This document shows, piece by piece, positions 8,561 to 17,248 of a stretch of DNA of 30,851 nucleotides; the first letter of the stretch is position 1; each line of letters begins with the position of its first letter. The notes beneath the pieces were generated by a model that was not told the DNA's origin, did no database searches, and saw only the letters and a list, made by a program, of their open reading frames with translations. The position numbers were made by a program, and so were the translations under genes. Origin of the DNA: Chara braunii (lineage: Eukaryota > Streptophyta > Charophyceae > Charales > Characeae); the NCBI GenBank assembly GCA_003427395.1, contig BFEA01000598.1, forward strand, positions 827,641-858,491, written 5' to 3'.

Positions 8561-10340
8561 AGATCACCTAAGAAGAGTTGCTAGGGATCCCAAGAGCCCA
8601 AAAACATTCGTGCGACCCCCAAACAGCCATATGTGAAAGGAAAGAAAGAAGTGGGGAAAGTCAAAACTAAATACCAGCCAACCTAACCCCCCCCCCTCAA
8701 TCAAGGAGCCGTCGGTCTCGGCTTTCGGTCCTCGAACCAGAACACAGTTGGTCTCATACCCCCTTCTGCATGGGCAACAGGGCACCGCAACCTTCCCCAG
8801 TACCGACCAACCTAGTTCTGTCGGATAGGAAGTGCCTTCCTCCCTCGACAATTCCCATAACGACTCACCCCTACACAGGTTATAGAGTCAGAACCCCGGC
8901 GCCACTTGTGTTGGACGATCTGGTTATACCTTCCACCCTTGGTATAATTCCATGGGCCTCAAGCTCCCCCCTGGGTCACAGAGCCAAGCTCCAGCACCGG
9001 CCCATGTCATCCCAGCCTCGTCCTCCTGACCTACTCACCGTCACCGACATCCATCCTCTGATTGAAGACCTCCTCTCCTCCCATCCTCCCCTTGTTACTT
9101 CCCCCTCCTTCCTTGATTAAAATCAGAATTATTTGAGCTCTCCAGGACCATCAGAATTTTTATAGAGCTTCTCTTAGGAATTTATTTTGAGGATCCAACA
9201 CGATCTTGGGATGTAAATTTCAAGAGTGATTTAGGAAGAACGAGTCTGTACCAGAAATCAAGAAAAATCCGAACCATACGATCAATGAGAAGAGAAACTA
9301 TTGAATGACCGAATTCACAGGAGATCATATGAGTTTGAAGTTAAGATATCCGAAAAGGATTTTCGAATCTGAATCCCAAACCGCAGTTTGAGAAACGTTT
9401 GGCAAGAGTGTATAGCTCGAAAAAGTGTGAGAGATTATTGCAAGAACCCAAATTATCCGATGGAACCATCAACAGAAAAACCTAAATCAGATCATCTTCA
9501 CTAGAGAGAATATCCAGAATTGCAGATAGAAGGACAAACGAGTGATACACCTGCGACAGTCAAGTCGGGAATTCAAAATAGAAAGCACAAAATTCAAGAC
9601 CTAATTAGAGCATCATCATTGGTCAGGCTTTAAGCTTTCACCATTATTGAGTGTGTATTTGAAAATAAGGTTGGGATGAATTTCCAGAAATTTCGAAAAA
9701 ACAATGCAAAAAACACCAGTAAAAACGACCATTAGGGCCATCGAAATCATCAATGAAGAAAAATCGATTAGCAATCGTCAGGGCATGGGCTGACCAATCA
9801 GCAAATAACCTCCCTCTCCCCTCCCTCGACAGCAGCTATTTACCTCCATTCCCCTCAAACCCTACCCCAGCGTCTTCGGGGAAGGAAGAACCCTTCCTCC
9901 CACTGCTAGTTACTAAGGCTCTAGGCACTGCTAACACCGAAAACATCAACGACCATCTTCGATCCCTGGAAAGAACCAAAACAGTGTGGTACCTCCTCAC
10001 CAAACCTGTTGGTGAGTCTCCACAGGGGGTCCGAGGCCTCGAGAAGATTATACAAATTCATACTTACCATGCCGTCGAAGGAGGGGGAAGACCGTAAATC
10101 ATTCACCGTTGTTGCCGGACTGATCATACCTTGCTGATGAAGAGGATCGTGGCCCCGCAGAATTCGAATACCTTTGCGAACTACAACCTTCCATGCTTCT
10201 CCTCACTGCCCTGCCCATTGAAGAGGGGGGGAACCCACAAGCACTCCACACATCTTCTCCCCCATAAAAATCCATCATCCATCTCCCACGACCTGCTTCC
10301 CATCACCCTGCTACTCTGTTGTGCGCGGCATCTTACACTC
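8561..10340. other. Gene-free stretch
   Basis: 8561-9120 is C-rich and holds degenerate relatives of the 7833 tandem sub-unit (near 8770, 8876, 8970). 9120-9750 is A-rich without repeats I can define. 9750-10340 has a 114-codon open frame at 9753 with low-complexity P/S-rich translation, no recognisable domain and no homolog I know; I do not call it a gene. Confidence 0.5.
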
Positions 10341-10730
10341 CGCTAGTCAATCACGCCGAATTTCACTCCCGTACAGTGACGCACCGAATTTTACTCCCAT
10401 ATGGCAGCACCTCCAACGCATAGCCCGACTCTTGCGTCCTCCTAACCACCCTATAGGAGCACCTTCTACCAATATGCCACGGTGCGCCCAGCGACCGTCG
10501 CTCTTCCTCACCCCTCACCCTGCTAGTCAACACGCCCAACTTCCCCCCATCTCCCTCCCTTACACCCCTCCCGCTAGTCAATGTGCCGACCTTTGCTCCT
10601 ATACTGCCACGCATCCAGCACATAGCCAAACTTCTACGTCCTCATCGTCGGATTGCCCCCCCGTGTAGGAACCTCGCGGTGCGCCCGACAACCATCGCTC
10701 TTTCTCCTCCCCGTTAGTCGACGCGCCGAA
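10341..10730 (+). repeat. ~231-bp tandem repeat, C-rich
   Basis: CGCTAGTCAA starts at 10341 and again at 10572, each followed by GCCGA-TTT, CATAGCC, TGCGTCCTC/TACGTCCTC and GGTGCGCCC. Extra GCTAGTCAA/GTTAGTCGA words at 10522 and 10712 suggest sub-repeats. Confidence 0.7.
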
Positions 10731-10770
10731 GATCGCCCTAGTGTGAAACCACCGGTGAGAAACCGGTTCC

Positions 10771-10807
10771 GGCCGGGCGCAGCGCTCCTGGTAGCGCTGG
10801 CCCGGCC
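10771..10807. repeat. GC-rich hairpin
   Basis: GGCCGGG-CGC-AGCGCT and AGCGCT-GG-CCCGGCC pair around CCTGGT. It lies ~50-80 bp upstream of where LINE B homology begins. No terminator role can be assigned in a eukaryotic context. Confidence 0.6.
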
Positions 10808-10852
10808 CCCCTGCTCTCCGAGCGAGCTGATTGTGCCTGACGCCCGAAGTCC

Positions 10853-12139
10853 TTGAGTGACAAGGTTTGTGTGTTCAGGCTTCCACTGGGAGTGGGACAC
10901 CATCAAATCCTGGACCATGCGGGGTCCCCCTTCTCCCTTAACCGCAAATCCAAATGGTTGCGGTGGGTCAAGAAGGGCATTTACACGGTAGGGGACCTAT
11001 TGAATGATGCTACAACCAACTGGGAAACAGTCGATGCAATTCGGACTAAGGTTGGCTTGTTTCCCTACCTACACCAAGAACTGGCTGACATCCAGGAAGC
11101 GATTCCTTTGGCATGGGTGCGGGCTCTGCGGAAAGGTCCAGCTTTAGCTAATGGGAACAAGGTGGTGAACATTCAAACTCTGCACCTACCCATGACCATC
11201 TATAAGGTTCATAAAGGTCCCTCTCCAGCCTCCCTTAAACTGATAGCATATACACCGGAGCTGCTTGGGGCGAGATGGTCCTTGCTTCACAGGATGGAGC
11301 AGCTTGACATTATAAACCCAGCTGAGGCTCTCATCCACGTCCGGGTGGTGCAAGACGATCACAAATTATTATATGCTTATGAACCACACCCCCCTCTCTC
11401 CCACCTCCCTTTTGATCCGGCGGAATGGGAATGGAAATGGGGAAGAACCTCAACTATGCAGCCCTGGCAGTACTCAGTCAAGAAAGGATATAGGTCAATG
11501 AGAAAATGTACCTCAGTTCGGGAGAAAATCCTGAAGAGGTGGGACAGAGACTCGACCCTAAAGAGAACTAACCTCAGTGGCTTTAGGTGGTCAGCCTACT
11601 CGCACATTAGACCGACCAACCATAGAGCGCTTCAGTGGCAGATCATTCACAGGTGCCTTCCCACCCCTGATTGGATTACAGAAAGGACCAACCTGGAGCA
11701 AAAAGGGATACTGTCCCCGCTCTGCACATACTGCGAGCTCATTCCCCCAAGGAAACATGCCAACCTTGAGCACTGCCTTCTGGATTGCCCAATGGTAGCT
11801 CGCTTATGGAGGTGGTGGGATGCGGCCTGGCACTACTTTACAGGCCAACACTTCCCCTGGGACGCAAGGACTATTCTATTTGCAGTACTCCCCCCAGAAG
11901 GAATGCAGCGGATGCCATTTATGTTGAACCTGTTCCAATATTCTCGTCTGGCCCTGCTCATGGCAGCTTGGCGAATGAGGTGTGCCCATGAGAGGAGTCA
12001 GCATACCTATGGCTTTCTGCAAGCGAGAGCAACGATCGCCGATACAATATTCTGTCAAACACAATCAGCCTGGAAGGAGTTGCATTCTGGCCTCCGCAAT
12101 GAGACAGAAGAACCTAAGAGGCGACAGACTTTCGGATGA
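10853..12139 (+). CDS. LINE B ORF2 C-terminal part (linker + zf-RVT), partial
   Basis: 428-residue open frame from the same LINE family as A, C and D. Residues ~22-60 match the post-RT linker (WLRWVKKGIYTVGDLL), residues 180-270 the W-rich region (FDPAEWEWKW, GYRSMRK, WQIIHRCLPTPDW), and residues 291-312 form a zinc knuckle (C291, C294, H307, C312; LEHCLLDCP). The RT and endonuclease are missing, so the copy is 5'-truncated near 10890; the ATG used is probably fortuitous. Unlike the other copies, the surviving part has no frameshift or stop. It is unlikely to function without RT. It ends ~90 bp before an assembly gap, so its 3' end and A-tail cannot be seen. Confidence 0.8.
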   Translation: MSDKVCVFRLPLGVGHHQILDHAGSPFSLNRKSKWLRWVKKGIYTVGDLLNDATTNWETVDAIRTKVGLFPYLHQELADIQEAIPLAWVRALRKGPALANGNKVVNIQTLHLPMTIYKVHKGPSPASLKLIAYTPELLGARWSLLHRMEQLDIINPAEALIHVRVVQDDHKLLYAYEPHPPLSHLPFDPAEWEWKWGRTSTMQPWQYSVKKGYRSMRKCTSVREKILKRWDRDSTLKRTNLSGFRWSAYSHIRPTNHRALQWQIIHRCLPTPDWITERTNLEQKGILSPLCTYCELIPPRKHANLEHCLLDCPMVARLWRWWDAAWHYFTGQHFPWDARTILFAVLPPEGMQRMPFMLNLFQYSRLALLMAAWRMRCAHERSQHTYGFLQARATIADTIFCQTQSAWKELHSGLRNETEEPKRRQTFG

Positions 12140-12227
12140 AGTGGGTGGACCCAAACGGCAGGCTGTGCACACTACACCACCCCGATAACCTGCAATGGCA
12201 ACCGTGGCTGTCAACCGAATCTGCCTG

Positions 12228-12602
12228 NNNNNNNNNNNNNNNNNNNNNNNNNNNNNNNNNNNNNNNNNNNNNNNNNNNNNNNNNNNNNNNNNNNNNNNNN
12301 NNNNNNNNNNNNNNNNNNNNNNNNNNNNNNNNNNNNNNNNNNNNNNNNNNNNNNNNNNNNNNNNNNNNNNNNNNNNNNNNNNNNNNNNNNNNNNNNNNNN
12401 NNNNNNNNNNNNNNNNNNNNNNNNNNNNNNNNNNNNNNNNNNNNNNNNNNNNNNNNNNNNNNNNNNNNNNNNNNNNNNNNNNNNNNNNNNNNNNNNNNNN
12501 NNNNNNNNNNNNNNNNNNNNNNNNNNNNNNNNNNNNNNNNNNNNNNNNNNNNNNNNNNNNNNNNNNNNNNNNNNNNNNNNNNNNNNNNNNNNNNNNNNNN
12601 NN
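12228..12602. other. Assembly gap (375 N)
   Basis: Unresolved bases. The LINE B 3' end probably lies in or near the gap. Confidence 0.99.
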
Positions 12603-12744
12603 CTCATTGTCTCGGCGGCCGGCCGGGGGTTGGGCCTCATGGAAAGACGAAGTGCAACAACAATAAGCTCACAGCTTTTAACAACAGCATAGACAAACAG
12701 ATTATTGTAAACAATATGCAGATTATAATTGATTCGGTTCCCAT

Positions 12745-12935
12745 TGCCAACTGCATTGCAACTAATAGTCAGTACAGTGTACAAGGTGTACAGGAGACTA
12801 CATTAAAACTAATAGACAGTACACAGTTTGTACATTTGACTGCATTGCAAATAATAGTAACTAATAGACAGTACACAGTGTGTACAGTTGACTGCATTGC
12901 TAATAATAGCCAGTACAGGGTGCATTGTAAATGCA
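12745..12935 (+). repeat. ~47-52-bp tandem repeat
   Basis: Units begin ACTAATAG(T/A)CAGTACA at 12761, 12808 and 12860, with a decayed fourth unit near 12903. All share CAGTGTGTACA-like and GACTGCATTGC words. Confidence 0.75.
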
Positions 12936-13165
12936 TGGACACTCGTTCAGATTAATTGGTTGCTGGCCAGACAATAGCCCGCTACAGTATAACCGTCAGC
13001 TGGTACAGACGTCATGGTAACTGCACATAGGTTCTGTAGGTGTGTGGGCAGAGGACAGCCCGCCTCACCACACCCATATGTGCACTAGTTTCTCACGATT
13101 AGATTGATTTCACATGCTCATACGGTGACTCTCAACTGTGTAACTACAATTCAAATGCGCTTTAC

Positions 13166-13325
13166 AGGGACGCTGGACCTGATTTCCAGCAGGTGTTGCT
13201 CCCCACCAATAGATGGAGCCATCCTGGAACTGCTAGTGCTGTCTGATTATATCAGCAGCCCTAGCAGTCGCCCGGGCTGTTTGTGTGAAAAAAAATAAAA
13301 AATAAAAAATAATAATAATAATAAT
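13166..13325 (+). mobile_element. H3 element, full, with third hairpin and A/T-rich tail
   Basis: Head 13167-13218, hairpin arms 13230-13247 (CTGCTAGTGCTGTCTGAT) and 13251-13267 (ATCAGCAGCCCTAGCAG), then GC-rich spacer and an A-rich tail passing into (AAT)n. Its third hairpin is similar to that at 20345-20382 but differs from those at 2318, 19726 and 19984. Confidence 0.75.
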
Positions 13326-13446
13326 CTCGACTCGAAAGGCAGGTGGGGCACTTCCGAATTTCCGTGTCCTGCAGGCAGGGGGAAGGAAACGAATGGGGGA
13401 GGGTGGCTGTAGAGGGTACCATTATGACACCTTGTTGAAATTCTTT
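13325..13446 (+). repeat. Dispersed repeat Q, copy 2
   Basis: Matches 281-395; starts exactly at the end of the H3 tail. Confidence 0.75.
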
Positions 13447-13468
13447 TGAGCTGCAATTCTTCCAAAGT

Positions 13469-13866
13469 ACACCTTTATGTCTTTGTTAAACCCAAAGACT
13501 GCAACTGGTTAAACCACCAGTACTTGGCCCAGCTATTGATCCCGAGCCTGAATACGCTCTGCGCGCCAAGTTTTGTCGAGCCGCTGCCGTTTCGACTTTC
13601 TGCTGGCTGCGGCCGATGTATGGGCCAAGTACTGGTTTCAGTATACATTATTCCACGAGTGATGAGTTAACCCGGCGGGCATACCCATATGCCGGAGCGC
13701 GGATGTGGCTGCTACGGGGTTCCCCGTAATAAAATAATGACAATAAAAAAAGGCCTGAAAGGCCGTCCTGTCCAGATTTGACAGGTAATTGAATTGGTTG
13801 CCTTAAGAAAAAAAAAATAAAAAAAATCCGTATGACTGTCTGAAAAAAAAAAAAAAAAAAAGAAAG
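13469..13866 (+). mobile_element. 398-bp A-tailed insertion between ~42-bp direct repeats
   Basis: The flanks 13426-13468 and 13867-13908 are near-identical copies of repeat Q's end (CACCTTGTTGAAATT, TTTTGAGCTGCAATTCTTC), differing by one indel and one or two bases. The insert ends in A19 (13841-13860). It has a 16-bp perfect stem, ACCAGTACTTGGCCCA at 13516-13531 with its complement at 13621-13636, a CCGGC/GCCGG hairpin near 13671-13695, the palindrome TACGGGG-TT-CCCCGTA, and GGCCT-GAAA-GGCC. It has no protein-coding frame. Confidence 0.55.
13706..13728 (+). repeat. 23-bp direct repeat with perfect palindrome, copy 1
   Basis: Identical over 23 bp to 14370-14392. The 3' part is TACGGGGTTCCCCGTA, a perfect 7-bp stem with a 2-nt centre. 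Confidence 0.85.
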
Positions 13867-13959
13867 TACACCTTGTTGAAATTTTTTGAGCTGCAATTCT
13901 TCGAAAGTCTGTGTGGCCGTGGATCCCCCGATCGGCATTGAGAAGAGTCTGCTGATGTT

Positions 13960-14310
13960 CGTAGGGGAGGGGACCTGAGGGGAGGCACAGGGATTGGTTC
14001 TCTTGCCCTGGGGACAAGTCCCACTACCGTCTTCCCCCGAACATAACGCAGCCTGAAAAGGAACGCATACAAGGTATGCGCCCAGATACAGTCAGAATGA
14101 GGGTGCGTTGTGTTCGGGGGAAGACGGTAGCAGCGTTGAGCTACCTCAATGCCTGAATCTGGAGGCTTTTGCGGAGATGTGCAGAAATGGTGTTGAGTTT
14201 CCTGAACTGCACGTCTCCATACACGTCCAGATTCAGGCGTTGAGGTAGCTCAACGCTGCTAGTGGGACTTGGCCCCTGGTGGTCCCTGATTCTACCGCCT
14301 GTCCCCTACG
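13960..14310. repeat. Large nested inverted repeat (three-way cruciform)
   Basis: An outer stem is formed by 13960-13968 with 14302-14310 (9 bp perfect) and by 14007-14025 with 14261-14279 (17/19). It encloses two hairpins: arms 14027-14050/14104-14127 (23/24 match), and arms 14128-14163/14226-14261 (35/36 match). Each hairpin loop has its own smaller stem: CGCATAC/GTATGCG at 14064-14080, and 14173-14184/14207-14218 (11/12). The mismatches in the hairpin arms are all T opposite G, i.e. G.U pairs if transcribed. No coding frame is associated. Confidence 0.85.
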
Positions 14311-14369
14311 GCCAGTAGCCCACCTGCAGGTCGGGAGCACGCCCCTATGTCCTCTCCTGAACACGGTTC

Positions 14370-14392
14370 TGGCTGCTACGGGGTTCCCCGTA
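14370..14392 (+). repeat. 23-bp direct repeat with perfect palindrome, copy 2
   Basis: Exact copy of 13706-13728, 664 bp away, so the pair brackets the nested palindrome and the A-tailed end of the preceding insertion. Confidence 0.85.
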
Positions 14393-14442
14393 TGCCTACA
14401 ATTAGTAGTGGTAGGTAGGTAGATAGTGTGAGGTGAAATTGA

Positions 14443-14466
14443 GAGAAAAAAAAAAAAAAAAAAAAA
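14443..14466. repeat. A-rich tract
   Basis: A21-type homopolymer, followed at 14467 by GTCGAAAACCTGG and GTGTGGCGAT, the words of the 403-513 foldback. Confidence 0.8.
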
Positions 14467-14757
14467 GTCGAAAACCTGGTTTGTGTGGCGATCCCCTGAT
14501 TCCTCCGCTACCGTACAACATGGAAAGATACATTGTCAATCTTTTTTGTCGTTCGCTGATGTGGAGAGTCGCTCCCTACGGAACTATATCTTTTTATACA
14601 AGCCGGGAAAGCGTCCCTTCCAAAAAGTGGGCGCACCCCCCAATCGACCACGGCACGGCATCACCGGCCAGGCCCAAAAGGATGCGAGGCCGCAACACTG
14701 CAACAGGTAAGGAAAGGAACAAAACGACACGGTGCGCAGCGTTGAGGCAGTCCCCGC

Positions 14758-16212
14758 TTGTGCGCGTATCTTTCCATGTTCAACGCGATCCGAGCGAAAT
14801 CCGATTTTGCTGAATCGCCTGGTGTGTCACGTCGGCGGTTTTGCCACGCGACCAAGAGGACGAATTCGAGGGTGGCGGGGATGGCGGGGACCTCCTCACT
14901 CCCACGTTTTCGTCCGAAGGAGGGGAGCGATGGAGGGTGCGACGGCCACGATGCGCTTTGCTGCCAGGAACTTCAAGCTCATCTGCGGGGGGCAAAACGT
15001 GCCGTTCTCCTGTTGATTGTTCTTCTTCTTCTTCACTTCGTGGACAGCGATGGTAACTCCGCAGCCCTCGCTGCCCCCTCCTCCTCCCCTTCCTCCTCCC
15101 CCTCCTCCTCCCCCTCCTCCTCCGCCTCCCCGCAGGTGGCTCTCCCGCTCTTTGTCTCGATTTTCGAGCTCCCCGGTTTAAGGGACACCGTGGAAGAGTT
15201 CGCGCGCTCTCTGAGCGCGGAGACTGGCGGGAAAGTCGCCGTCAGCAATATCACCTATGGCGTGGACCGCGCCGTCATTTTCCAGGCCGTCAAAGAAGGG
15301 CGGGCTTTCGGCTTGGGCACGCCGGCAACCTTCGCCGTCCCGCTCGGACTGGATCCGTTGACCGGTCAGTACTTGTCCAATGACGTGCCTTTCGGAATGT
15401 CGGCGGTGCAGTTCGCGTCGCTCCTGCGCCACACGACCTTCGGAGGGTTCTGGAAGCGCATCTTCGAGCCGCAGGGCATGCGCGGGTACTACGGCGGCGC
15501 CTTCCTCGGCCCGCAGTTCGGAGACTGGTACAAGAGACCCATCCGCAGGCTCAGAGACTTCCGCGGGCTGAAGCTGCGCTACTCCGGCAATCCCCTGACG
15601 GGCTTCCCGGGGTCGATCCTCAGAGCTGTGGGGACCACACCTGTCGCGCTTCCTTTCGCAGAGATCAAGCCCGCGCTCGCCAACGGGACCATCGATGGGC
15701 TGGAGCTCTTGGGACTGCGGCTGGACCTTGGCTATCGCATCTGGGAGACGGGCGCCAAGGTCGTGCATTATCCGGGGCTGCAGGGGCCCGAGGCCGCCGT
15801 CTTCCTCGTGCCTTCCAAGGTCGTGGCTATGGCCGACCGAGCGCTCCAACGCGCCTCCGAAGACGCCTTGTCCGTCAATCTCGCCTTTTTCTACGGGCCG
15901 GGACTTGACCAGGTTCTCGACGAGATGCGGCGCAACGGGGTCTCGATCTCTCGATACCCCCAGGCCGTAGTCCGGGGGTTATACCGGGAATTCAAGAGAG
16001 TGGACACAGGGTATCTTCGACAGGTCAAGCGTTCGAATCCCCTCTTCGCCGAGATCGTCGAGGAGTACAATGCCTACCTTAAATCCACGATCAACCACGA
16101 CATCATGGCGGCGCCGGAGGCGCAGCTGCTCCCGTCGAGAGAGGACATTGTGGATCGCGTTGTCGGACTGCAGGTACCGCGATCCCAGCTCAGCTCCGTA
16201 TGTTCGTACTAG
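14758..16212 (+). CDS. TRAP-transporter-type substrate-binding protein (DctP/TakP-like)
   Basis: 484-residue frame. Residues ~126-475 form a TRAP solute-binding domain: TVEEFARSLSAETGGKV (144-160), VPFGMSAVQFASLL (210-223), FGDWYKRPI (254-262), FRGLKLRYSG (268-277) with R274 in the position of the conserved ligand-carboxylate arginine, TPVALPFAEIKPAL, and NGTIDGLELLG (309-319). In bacteria such proteins deliver 2-oxoacids, C4-dicarboxylates or similar carboxylates to a DctQ/DctM membrane pair; neither is present here. A Ser/Pro tract (107-125) precedes the domain. Hydrophobic residues 82-95 resemble a signal anchor but could be a translated polypyrimidine tract (see findings). In-frame starts are 14758 and 14881 (M42). 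Both are doubtful, and the first ~80 residues look non-coding. The gene is much more GC-rich than its surroundings, which suggests transfer or a different origin. The family call is firm; substrate, location and function in this genome are not known. Confidence 0.85.
   Translation: MCAYLSMFNAIRAKSDFAESPGVSRRRFCHATKRTNSRVAGMAGTSSLPRFRPKEGSDGGCDGHDALCCQELQAHLRGAKRAVLLLIVLLLLHFVDSDGNSAALAAPSSSPSSSPSSSPSSSASPQVALPLFVSIFELPGLRDTVEEFARSLSAETGGKVAVSNITYGVDRAVIFQAVKEGRAFGLGTPATFAVPLGLDPLTGQYLSNDVPFGMSAVQFASLLRHTTFGGFWKRIFEPQGMRGYYGGAFLGPQFGDWYKRPIRRLRDFRGLKLRYSGNPLTGFPGSILRAVGTTPVALPFAEIKPALANGTIDGLELLGLRLDLGYRIWETGAKVVHYPGLQGPEAAVFLVPSKVVAMADRALQRASEDALSVNLAFFYGPGLDQVLDEMRRNGVSISRYPQAVVRGLYREFKRVDTGYLRQVKRSNPLFAEIVEEYNAYLKSTINHDIMAAPEAQLLPSREDIVDRVVGLQVPRSQLSSVCSY
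15076..15135 (+). repeat. 12-bp coding tandem repeat (Ser/Pro tract)
   Basis: TCCTCCTCCCC(C) units encode the SSSP repeats linking the putative leader to the binding domain. Length variation by whole units would keep frame. Confidence 0.85.
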
Positions 16213-16456
16213 GCCCAACGCCGCCTCCGACGGGTGCCCCAGGTTGTCAGAGGCAGCAGCTGCACGCAGCAGAAGCAAGCACACGCCAGTAGGAGTTCCA
16301 GCAGCGTTAGCAGAAAGCAGCACCGGCAACTAGTAGCACCACCAGAAGTAGGCTGCTCGAGCAGACTGGCACGTTTTGTTCGTGCAGAGCGGAGGTACGG
16401 TAGCCTCTGAGCTGCCTCTCGCTCTGCCAAGAGCCGTGTGCTAGCCCCGTGCATAG

Positions 16457-16720
16457 AAGAGGAAGGAGGAGGAGGAGGAGAAGGCACATTAAACTTCGCC
16501 CCCAGCTACGAGGCATCAGGAGGACAAATACCTCGAAGAAGAAGAAGAAGAGGAGGAAGAAGAGGAAGAAGAGGAGGAAGAAGAAGAGGAGGACGAGGAG
16601 GGGCAAGGGCAGGGTAGCAGGTTATGGTGGTATGCAGAAGGAGGAGGAGTAGAGGAGAAGGAGAGGAGGAGAAGGAGGAGGAGGGGCCAGAGCAGGGTAG
16701 CAGGTTATGGTGGTATGCAG
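16457..16720 (+). repeat. Purine-rich (GGA/GAA)n tract with 83-bp duplication
   Basis: Almost pure A/G on plus. GCAGGGTAGCAGGTTATGG and GGTATGCAG occur at 16609-16638 and 16692-16720, a tandem duplication that includes the GGA run. Long open frames here are low-complexity artefacts. Confidence 0.8.
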
Positions 16721-16833
16721 GCGTCCGTCGCCGAACTGAGAGACAACGGGGGGAACAATGCGTGGCAGCAGAAGCTGAATTAGGAGCAGGAGCAGCAATC
16801 AGCAGCAGGGAAAGGACGGGAGAAGGAGAAGAC

Positions 16834-16871
16834 CTGTCTCTTATACACATCTAGATGTGTATAAGAGACAG
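16834..16871. other. Tn5 mosaic-end pair: library junction adapter
   Basis: CTGTCTCTTATACACATCT (16834-16852) is followed directly by its reverse complement AGATGTGTATAAGAGACAG (16853-16871). These are the 19-bp transposase ends used in tagmentation libraries. The head-to-head 38-bp form is the circularisation junction of mate-pair libraries. It is almost certainly artefactual: left and right flanks may come from positions kilobases apart or from different loci. Confidence 0.95.
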
Positions 16872-16885
16872 GTATGAGGGCCTTC

Positions 16886-16911
16886 AAAAAAAAAAAAAAA
16901 AAAAAAAAAAA
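16886..16911. repeat. Poly(A) run
   Basis: About 25 A, 15 bp after the adapter junction. It may be the tail of a retroposon whose body is missing because of the false join. Confidence 0.8.
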
Positions 16912-17248
16912 CTAACTAACGGGAGGGTATAGCCCCATACAGACGGAGGACGAGGAGGACGAGGAGGAGAATAGCTGTAGTCTGCTATTATTCGTCGCGC
17001 TTTGACGGATTTGCCAGTCGCTCAGGACTCGAGGTGTTTACATGCAACTGATTATTGTCTGATTGATTCGTCGGTTGCTGGACGTAGCTAGCTTACTGAT
17101 TGATAAGTAGGTTTTTTCTTTGTCTAGTTAATAATGTAGCTCACTCAATAACCTGAAGTCGAAGTCCTGAGGCTCGTTTATTGTCCTGCATGTCCATGCA
17201 CCTGTTGTCTCGCTGTTCGATCTCTTGGCGTGCCGATTTATTTGGTCT

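Noticed and set aside
9753-10097. 114-codon hypothetical gene
   Set aside because: Pro/Ser-rich translation without domain, conserved motif or start context in a repeat-rich region; likely chance.
13960-14310. Viral inverted terminal repeat (T-shaped, parvovirus-like)
   Set aside because: The shape is similar, but it is larger than known examples I can recall, and no replication-initiator or capsid frame is nearby. I keep it only as a structural observation.
15178-15849. 223-codon frame antisense to the TRAP gene
   Set aside because: Antisense open frame expected from high-GC coding sequence; no domain of its own.
14758-16212. Part of a bacterial TRAP operon
   Set aside because: No DctQ or DctM frame or bacterial neighbour is present on either side, although the adapter junction limits what can be said downstream.
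16506-16854. Open frames across the purine tract and adapter (starting MCIRDR or ending SLIHI)
   Set aside because: They translate the library adapter and a GGA repeat; not genes.
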